From Fuerstiella marisgermanici (GTDB lineage: Bacteria > Planctomycetota > Planctomycetia > Planctomycetales > Planctomycetaceae), in contig NZ_CP017641.1 in NCBI RefSeq assembly GCF_001983935.1, forward strand, positions 4,340,001-4,404,000: 64,000 nt of DNA, in the 5' to 3' direction. A model generated the notes under the pieces. It worked only from the letters and a program-made list of their open reading frames with translations. It was not told the origin of the DNA and made no database searches. The translations under genes were made by a program, and so were the position numbers. Of the stretch, positions 43,873-53,068 are shown piece after piece. Within the stretch, counting starts at the first letter, position 1. Every line of letters starts with the position of its first letter.

Positions 43873-44616
43873 TTGACAGACTTTCTTACTCATCTTAAAG
43901 CTCGTGCCAAATCGCTTTCGTGCGTGGTCATGGTCGGTGTGGTCTGCCTTGTGAGCTGTGCCAACCCCGCAATGGCATCGAATTCAGATCCGGACCAGGG
44001 CGAAGATCGAGTTTCAGATAAGCAGCGTTCGGAACAGCGACTCGACGCAAGGAAAGCTCAACGGCCGACTCTGTTGAAGGTTACCGCCGATCAGCAGACC
44101 ACCGCTTTGGAATTCGCCAAAGAACACCACCCCGAACTCGCAGCGCTGCTAGACCGATTGCAGAAAAATTCTCCGACTCAGTTTGCCCGCGGAATTCGCG
44201 AAGTGCATCTTGCGGCTCAACGCCTGGAACGCATCGGCCAGCGGCAACCGGCAAGGCGGGAGGCAGAGCTAAAGAAATGGAAGCTTGATTCTGAAATCCG
44301 TCTGCTCACCGCAAAGTGGGTGATGTCACAGGATCCGGAGTTGAAACAGAAAATTCAGCAATTGCTGCGCGAACGCTATGAGGCTCGGATCGACCGTCTG
44401 AAGGCAGAACGGAACCGAGTGGCCGAACGTTTGCAGCAGCTTGATCAACAAATTGGCATGAGCACCGAAGAGATGGAAGCGGATCTGGCGGCCGATTGGG
44501 AACGCCTGACTCGCCAGGCAGCAGCGGCTGCAAAAGACAGAAAACGACCGGCGAAGAACGTGTCGCCGAACAACAAGAATCAGAAATCGAAAACCGAAAA
44601 AAGGCCAAAGGCATGA
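43873..44616 (+). CDS. Exported coiled-coil protein of the DUF1549/DUF1501 operon
   Basis: A 247-residue protein with a TTG start at 43873; AAGG lies 8 bases upstream. The signal peptide (MTDFLTHLKARAKSLSCVVM) is followed by LVSCANPAMAS, which could be a lipobox (C30) or an ordinary cleavage site. The mature part is almost all charged helix and Arg/Glu/Gln-rich (LQKNSPTQFARGIREVHLAA, ELKKWKLDSEIRLLTAKWVM, ERYEARIDRLKAERNRVAER), so a coiled coil is likely. Its stop overlaps the next start by four bases. Proteins of this type also occur next to DUF1549/DUF1501 genes in other planctomycetes, where they are not characterised. It may be a periplasmic spacer or chaperone of the exported partners. 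Confidence 0.7.
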   Translation: MTDFLTHLKARAKSLSCVVMVGVVCLVSCANPAMASNSDPDQGEDRVSDKQRSEQRLDARKAQRPTLLKVTADQQTTALEFAKEHHPELAALLDRLQKNSPTQFARGIREVHLAAQRLERIGQRQPARREAELKKWKLDSEIRLLTAKWVMSQDPELKQKIQQLLRERYEARIDRLKAERNRVAERLQQLDQQIGMSTEEMEADLAADWERLTRQAAAAAKDRKRPAKNVSPNNKNQKSKTEKRPKA

Positions 44617-47354
44617 AAGCCAACGGATACGTTTTGACAACGCTGCTGCTCAGCGGTTTTCTTTCGGCAGGCACTTACGCCGCCGAATCAACGACCGACG
44701 GCGTGGCTACCCGCTTCTCTGGCGGCACTTCTGAAACGCCTGATTTCCAGCGTCACGTGGTCCCACTGCTGGGCAAGATGGGCTGTAACGGGCGAGCGTG
44801 TCACGGTTCTTTTCAGGGCCGCGGCGGATTTCGCCTATCGTTGTTTGGCTACGACTTTAAATCCGACCACGAAGAACTTACCGGTCGAGTTGACCCCGAA
44901 ACGCCGGCGGAAAGCCTGGCACTTCAGAAGCCACTCATGCAGATCCCTCATGAAGGCGGTCAGCGGCTGAAGGAAAATTCTTGGCAGCATCGCGTCTTGC
45001 TGAACTGGATCAAAGGCGATTCGCCCGGCCAAAGCAATGACGCTGCGAAGCTGACATCACTGGAAGTCACACCTGCTGAAATTCAGTTTTCGGAAGACGG
45101 CCAGGAAGTTCAGCTGCAGGCTGTTGCTGTTTGGTCAGATGGAACTCGCGAAGTTGTTACCGAACTGTGCCGCTTCCAGTCCAACGACGATCAGGTGGCC
45201 GATATTACAGATTCCGGGTTAGTCGCCGCTGGAACTTCAGGCGATACTCATGTTGTCGTCAACTACGACAATGCTGTCGTACCCGTCCCCGTGCTGCGAC
45301 CCGTTTCTGACCAAACGGGCGATAAGTATCCTGCCACGCCAACTCCCACCGAAGTGGACAAGCTTGTCGTCAGCAAACTTCGCAAGCTGGGAATGGTTCA
45401 GTCGGACCTGTGTACAGACGAAGAATTCCTGCGGCGAGTCAGCCTTGATGTCACCGGAGCGTTGCCGACGCCTCAGGAAATTTCCGACTTCGTTACAGAT
45501 ACGAATTCCGACAAGCGAGCCAAAAAGATCGACGAATTATTGGAGCGGCCAGGCTACACGGCATGGTGGACGACAAAGCTTTGCGACTTCACCGGCAATA
45601 GCGATGCTCAGCTGAACAATGTGACGCCGATTCGAGCGGCTGCTTCTGAGCAGTGGTACGACTGGATTCACGCACGAGTTGAACAGAACGTGCCATATGA
45701 CGACATCGTCGAAGGTCTGGTGATGGCAGAAAGCCGTGATCCTGGCGAATCGTACGAAGACTATTGCACAAACATGAGCCGTCTGTATCACAAGGATTCC
45801 GACTACTCGCAGGCCGACCGCCAGTCGCTGCCACACTATTGGGCACGACGCAACTTCCAACAGATGGAAGATCGCGTGATCGGTTTTTCTTACACGTTCC
45901 TTGGTCTGCGAATTCAGTGTGCTCAATGCCACAAGCATCCGTTTGACCAGTGGACGCAGGACGACTTCAAGGGTTTCCAGGGATTCTTTACTGGTGTCGT
46001 CGGGCGAAACAACAACGCCCGGCCGGACAGCAGGAAAGACTACACCGCAATGCTGGCCAAATTCGAGACAGGTAATTTGAAAGGCAACCAGCTGCGTCGT
46101 GAACTCGGCAAAATGCTGCAGAAGGGCGAAACGGTTCCATTCGGCGAGGTCTACACAACTCCGCCACCAAAACTCGTTGTTCAGGAACGCAACGGCAAGA
46201 AACGCAAAGTCCGAAAGGGTGGCGGACGTACCGCCACAAGCGCTCGGCTGCTGGGCGAAGAGGAGATCGATCTGACACAGTACGAAGATGTGCGAGAACC
46301 GCTGATGGCCTGGCTGCGTTCGCCGACCAATCCGATGTTTTCCAAGGCGTTTGTTAACCGAGTCTGGGCGAGCTACTTCAATGCGGGCATCGTGAATCCA
46401 CCGGACGACCTGAACCTGGCAAATCCACCCAGCAACGCGCCACTGCTGCAATATCTGGCCGATGGTTTCATCGCTCATGACTTTGACATGAAGTGGCTGC
46501 ATCGGGAAATTCTCAACAGCCGCACGTACCAACTTAGCTGGAAGCCCAACGACACCAACCGTCTGGACGAACGCAACTTTTCTCGAGCAGTGCCGCGTCG
46601 CCTGCCCGCCGAAATTGCGTGGGACATGGTTTCACAGGCCGTCAGCAACGACGAGAAATATGCACGCTTCACCAGCAGCAATGATGGCCGAGCGGTCGCG
46701 ATTCCGGGAGCTGGAACTCGCTACCGCAACGATCGCACCGGTGCTGCTTACGCGTTGACGATTTTCGGACGTTCAATTCGCGAAAGTAATTGCGACTGCG
46801 ATCGGTCCGAAGAACCCAGCCTGCTGCAAACCATATTCTTGCGGAACGATGGCCAGGTGCTGGACATGCTCGACAGCCGAGACGGCTGGCTGGCTCAGGT
46901 CGCCAAAGAAAACGGCGTGGCCTTCAACGCCAAGTCGCCGTCGCAGTCTGATCGAGCGGCCAAAGCGAAGGCAGAACAACTCCGCCGTACGTATGCCAAC
47001 CGCGTGAAAGCTCAGCAGCAGGCCATCAACAAACTGAAAAAACAGGACGGCGATGAAGCAAAGATCGCTCGCCTGGAAGCGACACTCGCAAAACAGAAGC
47101 AAAAGTGGCGTAAATTTCTTAGACCGGCGGACGCCGAAGGTCCTGCAGCATCGAAGCAGGCGAACGAAAACCAATCCATTGATGTTGCGAAGGCAGTCAC
47201 GGACGCGTATCTCAGAACGCTCAGCCGTCCGCCAACCGACGACGAAGCAGCCACGGCAGCTGAATTCATCACCGATGCGAAGGATCCACTTGAAGGGCTT
47301 CGCGGCGTGATGTGGGCGTTGCTGAATACAAAAGAATTTATTGTGAATCATTAA
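44613..47354 (+). CDS. DUF1549/DUF1553 protein with cytochrome-c-like and BIG2 domains
   Basis: A 913-residue exported protein. After a signal peptide (YVLTTLLLSGFLSAGTYAA) comes a planctomycete cytochrome-c-like segment with the haem-type motif CNGRACH (C58, C63, H64; CX4CH), followed by GRGGFRLSLFGYD. A bacterial Ig-like (BIG2) domain covers about 145-225 (SLEVTPAEIQFSEDGQEVQL). DUF1549 (PSCyt2) spans about 245-460 and ends with a classic CAQCH motif (C436, C439, H440) in QCAQCHKHPFDQW. DUF1553 (PSD1) fills the C-terminal half, which also has a coiled coil near 780-840. Whether haem is bound is not known; two possible haem sites imply periplasmic electron transfer or oxidation. The next gene is its usual DUF1501 partner. 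Confidence 0.93.
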   Translation: MKANGYVLTTLLLSGFLSAGTYAAESTTDGVATRFSGGTSETPDFQRHVVPLLGKMGCNGRACHGSFQGRGGFRLSLFGYDFKSDHEELTGRVDPETPAESLALQKPLMQIPHEGGQRLKENSWQHRVLLNWIKGDSPGQSNDAAKLTSLEVTPAEIQFSEDGQEVQLQAVAVWSDGTREVVTELCRFQSNDDQVADITDSGLVAAGTSGDTHVVVNYDNAVVPVPVLRPVSDQTGDKYPATPTPTEVDKLVVSKLRKLGMVQSDLCTDEEFLRRVSLDVTGALPTPQEISDFVTDTNSDKRAKKIDELLERPGYTAWWTTKLCDFTGNSDAQLNNVTPIRAAASEQWYDWIHARVEQNVPYDDIVEGLVMAESRDPGESYEDYCTNMSRLYHKDSDYSQADRQSLPHYWARRNFQQMEDRVIGFSYTFLGLRIQCAQCHKHPFDQWTQDDFKGFQGFFTGVVGRNNNARPDSRKDYTAMLAKFETGNLKGNQLRRELGKMLQKGETVPFGEVYTTPPPKLVVQERNGKKRKVRKGGGRTATSARLLGEEEIDLTQYEDVREPLMAWLRSPTNPMFSKAFVNRVWASYFNAGIVNPPDDLNLANPPSNAPLLQYLADGFIAHDFDMKWLHREILNSRTYQLSWKPNDTNRLDERNFSRAVPRRLPAEIAWDMVSQAVSNDEKYARFTSSNDGRAVAIPGAGTRYRNDRTGAAYALTIFGRSIRESNCDCDRSEEPSLLQTIFLRNDGQVLDMLDSRDGWLAQVAKENGVAFNAKSPSQSDRAAKAKAEQLRRTYANRVKAQQQAINKLKKQDGDEAKIARLEATLAKQKQKWRKFLRPADAEGPAASKQANENQSIDVAKAVTDAYLRTLSRPPTDDEAATAAEFITDAKDPLEGLRGVMWALLNTKEFIVNH

Positions 47355-47537
47355 CTCCACTTCTCGCTGCGAAGTCAGCGCTTCGTTTACCCCGCAGCCA
47401 AAAGCGCAGGCGTTGCGGGAAACAGCTGTGTTGCAGCAAGACGGAAGACCTGCGAACACCCTCACAAGACACCTGCGCCTTCGGCTGTGGGTTCAACGAT
47501 CTGCGACCACGACAACATTCCAACAGGACAAACAATC
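47355..47537. other. Intergenic gap with repeat family B copy 1
   Basis: A 183-bp gap inside the DUF1549/DUF1501 operon. Most of it is repeat family B copy 1 (47384-47499). Its hairpin could stop or stabilise the message between the two genes. Confidence 0.6.
47384..47499. repeat. Hairpin repeat family B, copy 1
   Basis: Inverted arms at 47384-47413 and about 47470-47498 (GCGCAGGCGT against CACCTGCGCC, with CGTTT against AACG at the ends) with a 56-base spacer. The same arms, better conserved, form copy 2 at 55261-55377. It lies in the gap between two genes of an operon. Confidence 0.75.
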
Positions 47538-48839
47538 ATGGCATTTTTCCGAACATGTGACGGTGTCGGCCGACGTGACTTTCTGCGAGCTGGTGTGGCC
47601 GGCGGTGCCGGACTGACACTCGCCAATTACATGCAGATGTCACACGCCGACCAGATCAATAAGAACGCCAAAGCGAAGTCGGCGATCTTCATCAATCTGA
47701 ATGGTGGTCCGTCGCACATGGACACCTTCGACCTGAAGCCTGACGCACCGGACGAATATCGTGGTGAGTTCAGTCCGATCCAGACCAACGTCCCCGGAAT
47801 CTACATTTCCGAACACCTGCCGAAGCTGGCGAAGGTGATGGATAAGTTCTGTATTCTGCGAGGCGTGTCGCACAGCGTGGCGGCTCATCAGCTGGGTACA
47901 GAATACGTCAACAGCGGCAATCGCCCGCTGCCGTCGCTCGAATTTCCCGGTTACGGTGCCGTCGTCAGCAAAGAACTGTCTGGCGATCCGGAGCTACCAA
48001 AATTCGTCGCGATTCCTCGCAGCGAACAGCGGCCAGGCTATCTGGGCGTGCGATACGCTCCGATGAATACCAGCGCGACGCCTCAGATTGGCAATCCGTT
48101 TCGTGTGCGAGGCATGTCGCTCGGCAGCGGGCTGACGGTTGAAGACGTGGAGAAGCGAAATAACCTGCTGAGCAAACTGGACCGCACGTTTGGTGACTTC
48201 GAAGATGACAGCCAGTTGCTGGATGGTCTGGGCCAGTTCGGCCAGCAGGCTCACGCGATGATCACCAGTGCCAAGTCGCGCGAAGCGTTTGATGTTTCGA
48301 AGGAATCGAAGGAATTCACCGAACCGTTCGGAAGTTCGGGCCTTGGGGCGAGTTGTCTGCTGGCGTTGAGGCTGGTCGAATCCGGCGTTCGGTTCGTCAC
48401 CGTCACCAACGGCGGCTGGGACACTCACCGCGACAATTGGAACGCTCTGTCAACTCGCCAGTTGCCACCGCTGGACGAATCGCTCGCCGCTCTGTTTGCG
48501 GGCCTGGAAACTCGCGGACTGCTGGATTCCACCGTAGTTTACGTGACGGGAGAATTCGGCCGTACGCCGAAAATCAATACCGAACGCAACGGCCGCGACC
48601 ACTACCCTCGCAACATGTTCATGCTGATGGCAGGTGGCGGCGTCAAGGGCGGACAGGTGTTGGGCGAAAGCGACGAAAAGGGCACGATGCCGAAGAACGA
48701 AGGCTTCAGCCCGGACGATGTGGCCGCTTCGTTCTACCATTCGCTGGGCATCAACCACGAACAGGAATACCACACGAACACTGGTCGCCCCGTGATGATC
48801 GTCCGCCAGGGGAAAGTTATCCCCGAACTGTTCGCGTAG
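47538..48839 (+). CDS. DUF1501 Tat-exported protein
   Basis: A 433-residue protein with a Tat signal (GRRDFLRAGVAGGAGLTLAN). DUF1501 belongs to the alkaline-phosphatase/sulfatase-like fold; the conserved start FINLNGGPSHMDTFDLKP and the GEFGRTPKIN and NGRDHYPRNM blocks are present. It differs from sulfatases in lacking a C/S-x-P-x-R maturation motif. The ATG at 47538 precedes the signal at once. DUF1501 and DUF1549/1553 genes are found side by side many times in planctomycete genomes; their joint substrate is not known. Here they are the last two genes of the sigma-factor operon. Confidence 0.93.
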   Translation: MAFFRTCDGVGRRDFLRAGVAGGAGLTLANYMQMSHADQINKNAKAKSAIFINLNGGPSHMDTFDLKPDAPDEYRGEFSPIQTNVPGIYISEHLPKLAKVMDKFCILRGVSHSVAAHQLGTEYVNSGNRPLPSLEFPGYGAVVSKELSGDPELPKFVAIPRSEQRPGYLGVRYAPMNTSATPQIGNPFRVRGMSLGSGLTVEDVEKRNNLLSKLDRTFGDFEDDSQLLDGLGQFGQQAHAMITSAKSREAFDVSKESKEFTEPFGSSGLGASCLLALRLVESGVRFVTVTNGGWDTHRDNWNALSTRQLPPLDESLAALFAGLETRGLLDSTVVYVTGEFGRTPKINTERNGRDHYPRNMFMLMAGGGVKGGQVLGESDEKGTMPKNEGFSPDDVAASFYHSLGINHEQEYHTNTGRPVMIVRQGKVIPELFA

Positions 48840-48878
48840 AATGAATGCTTTCAGGAGCGAACCTTCGCTGGTCTCGTG

Positions 48879-51008
48879 TCACTTCACCAGCGACAGCACC
48901 GGGTCGAAAAACCGTTTGTAGCCGCCCCCACTGATTGAACCGGACAGTGTAATCGCGTCGGCAACGTGAACGTCGCTTCTGCGCCATTCGCCGCCGGAAA
49001 TCACGCAGTCGTCGCTAAACAGGCCCTTGTCTCGCGTGATCGCGATCGAAGACGTGGACGCCCAAATACCGGAACCGTCCGGCTCTGCAGACACCAGGGC
49101 CGCGCGGCGCTGGTGGACATCGTGAGCGTGCTGAATGACGACCAGAGCCAGGCTGTCGTCTCGATGCAAAGTGCCCGCCTGCTTTAGCGACACGCCGTCG
49201 AAGATCGCCACAACTTCTTCATCGTCCAGCAACTCGGCCAGGATCGATCGAGCCATCAAGCCATCCAGTTGCGGCAAATCATACGAATCGACGATCCGCA
49301 GTTTTAACTCCTGGCGAAAACAATCGTGCAGCAGCGTTTCGGATTCGTCGCGTGTCCGGCGAAAGTAACACGCCGTTTCAATTAATAACTCTTCGACGTG
49401 CGGATCGCTTTTCTCCGATCGGATCACACAGGACATCAGCGACTGCAGAAATGTCTTCGTGATTTCTGCCGAAGGGTCCAGATCGGGCGGTTCAAAGCGA
49501 ACGTCGCTTCGAGCCTCAGCCAGTTCCTGCAACAGCGGGCTGCGGCGAGGCAGGGCGACCGAAGGCATCAGATCGCTGGCCCCCGCCAGGTCAGCCGCAA
49601 CGTCTGGCTTCAGTTCCAAAGTGGAAACCAGGAATGCGTGAACCGATCGTAAAGCCGCCTCAGCACGTTCATCGGAATGAGCGGTCGAGACCTCGCCCGG
49701 TTCGCCAAAATGCAGCTTCAGGTCCAATCGAGATTCCACATCGTTCTGCCATTCACTTCGCACCTCAGGCGTCTGACCGTGAACATGGTTGCGATAAAAG
49801 TGCTCCAGGCGTTTTGCGATGTCTTCCCGCGCCGCTCGAGTCAGGCCCGCCGAATCGGCAAGCCGCAGTCCGGCCGCACGGTGGTTGGCGATGCAGCGAT
49901 ACAAGTAGATGCGGTCGTATTCGCTACGCAGCGGCAGAGCCGTGAGTTCTCGAAGAGCGTGCACCAGTGAGTCACGGGAAATCGGAAAGCGGCTGACCAG
50001 TTCAGCAAGTTCGCTACCGTAAACCCACGCCGCGTCGCGTTGGCGATATCCGGGCCCGTAAACGTTGGCGACTTCCGTTCCAATAATCGTAATGAAATCG
50101 TGCAGTGCCGCGACCGCCTGGCGATCGACGACGTTTTCGACCATCTTCTGAGTCCCGCGGCGTCCGATCTCGCTGGCAAGCCACCATGCGCCGAGCGTTA
50201 CGGGGTTCGCTCCGGCGACAATTCTTCCGGCATAAGCTGAACGGCTAAGATGCTTTAGCCATGGGGCAACCTGCTGATAAGCGCCGTATCCCTGAATGGC
50301 TTTCCGCAGGTAGCCGTGCAATTCGTTGATCGTGTACCGCTTGACGTCCAGAGGAAGTTGTTCCAAAAGCACAAGCGAATGCAGGCAGATGCGGCTAACT
50401 GAGCGAGCGAGCTGTTCGAAGCTGGTTTCCAAAAGCGGGTTCGCACTGTTCGGCGAATAAATCCTGGCCACACGCTGAATCAGATCCAGCACCTCGCCAC
50501 GAATCGTACTCAGATCCACCACGCCATTGACGGTGTAATCATTCTTTCGGATCTTTTCGTAAACGCGTTCTGCTTCGCGTTCCAGCAGCAAATTGACTTG
50601 CTGATCCTGCGCTGAGAACTGCGCACTGGTCGAATGTTCCACCAACGCCTTGTGGTCACACGCGGGATATTCGGCCAGTTCCTGAAAGCGAGCAGATCGT
50701 TCCAGCAGGTCGCGGTTGCGTTCTTCAATCCGGCTGGACTGAGTTTGAAACACGGCCGCCTGAGCCTTCTGCCAGCGTTCGAATTCTTCACGTTCCTGCT
50801 GAAGGTTTTCTCGTTCTGCCGCGAGTGTACCAGCAGGCGCGGCTGTCTTCGCACGAAGGAAATACAGACTCGCCAATCCAACAATGGCCCCGACGCCAAC
50901 GACCCATTTCCCAACCGCCGGTGACGGCAGCACGAACGCCCCAACCAGTACCGCCACGGTCCCGGCGACGATCAGCGTGATCGCTTTTTGGTTCGATTTC
51001 ATCTTCAT
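48879..51008 (-). CDS. Membrane-anchored protein of unknown function
   Basis: A 709-residue protein. Two membrane helices lie at about 10-28 (ITLIVAGTVAVLVGAFVLP) and 33-50 (WVVGVGAIVGLASLYFL), then a coiled coil (about 63-115: ERENLQQEREEFERWQKAQA, RIEERNRDLLERSARFQEL). The remaining 590 residues are a mostly helical cytoplasmic domain without recognised motifs. Blocks with some regularity include WWLASEIGRRGTQKMVENVV, DLIQRVARIYSPNSANPLLE and YDRIYLYRCIANHRAAGLR. The last part is beta-rich (GTLHRDDSLALVVIQHAHDV). No ATPase or protease motif was found. The gene converges on the DUF1501 gene with 39 bp between. It could be a membrane scaffold, but no role can be assigned. Confidence 0.75.
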   Translation of the reverse strand: MKMKSNQKAITLIVAGTVAVLVGAFVLPSPAVGKWVVGVGAIVGLASLYFLRAKTAAPAGTLAAERENLQQEREEFERWQKAQAAVFQTQSSRIEERNRDLLERSARFQELAEYPACDHKALVEHSTSAQFSAQDQQVNLLLEREAERVYEKIRKNDYTVNGVVDLSTIRGEVLDLIQRVARIYSPNSANPLLETSFEQLARSVSRICLHSLVLLEQLPLDVKRYTINELHGYLRKAIQGYGAYQQVAPWLKHLSRSAYAGRIVAGANPVTLGAWWLASEIGRRGTQKMVENVVDRQAVAALHDFITIIGTEVANVYGPGYRQRDAAWVYGSELAELVSRFPISRDSLVHALRELTALPLRSEYDRIYLYRCIANHRAAGLRLADSAGLTRAAREDIAKRLEHFYRNHVHGQTPEVRSEWQNDVESRLDLKLHFGEPGEVSTAHSDERAEAALRSVHAFLVSTLELKPDVAADLAGASDLMPSVALPRRSPLLQELAEARSDVRFEPPDLDPSAEITKTFLQSLMSCVIRSEKSDPHVEELLIETACYFRRTRDESETLLHDCFRQELKLRIVDSYDLPQLDGLMARSILAELLDDEEVVAIFDGVSLKQAGTLHRDDSLALVVIQHAHDVHQRRAALVSAEPDGSGIWASTSSIAITRDKGLFSDDCVISGGEWRRSDVHVADAITLSGSISGGGYKRFFDPVLSLVK

Positions 51009-51312
51009 GCAAAACTCATCCCGCCCAAACTGACGTTAGATCCCAACAATCGACCACCATAGCAGATTGGCAAAAAATCACAGACTCCAGCCTCTTCACC
51101 GAACAGCAACTTTCCTGGCTGTCGTCCGGGGAAGGCCCGGAAGTGTCCTGAAAACTGCAGACCTTTGCACTGCGATCAACGCTTGACTCGCCCGGTTTCG
51201 GCCCCGACACTGTTTTCCTCTGACGCCGGTGGATTATGTTGATGGACCATGCGGCGGTGTACCGGCAGAAGCGACAAACGTAAAGCTCCCCACTCATCGG
51301 AAGGCTAATCTC
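51009..51312. other. Divergent promoter gap
   Basis: A 304-bp gap between two divergent genes. I see no repeat, RNA gene or terminator in it. Both promoters should lie here. Confidence 0.4.
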
Positions 51313-52806
<1,494 letters not shown>

Positions 52807-52860
52807 TTGAGTGCTAAACACTATTCGCACTCTGGAAAGGTTAACCGCGTGCCCCTCGCG

Positions 52861-52920
52861 CCGCGCAATGCTGTAACCGAGGTTGGCTTAGAGAAACGAA
52901 GCCAACGTTGGTTTGCGCGG
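52861..52920. other. Nested hairpin structure
   Basis: Two stems nested in 60 bases: the outer pair CCGCGCAA (52861-52868) with TTGCGCGG (52913-52920), and the inner pair GTTGGCTT (52882-52889) with AAGCCAAC (52899-52906). It lies 55 bases after the oxidoreductase stop and before the next gene. It may end transcription without a T-tract or be a leader of the PBP-like gene; there is no way to tell from one copy. Confidence 0.5.
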
Positions 52921-53068
52921 TGACTACGCCTCAAACTATCACAGTTCCGTTCGAAACGTGAATCCTGGCAAGCTGCAGGCACGCTGGATGCGGCGTCTCA
53001 TCCGGACGCGGACCGCAATCGCGCGAAACATAAGTCCCCATCACATCTCTCACAAAACAGCCGACTCC

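Noticed and set aside
45537-46532. 331-codon minus-strand frame
   Set aside because: It is antisense to the DUF1549/DUF1553 gene; codon bias of the plus-strand gene creates long antisense frames.
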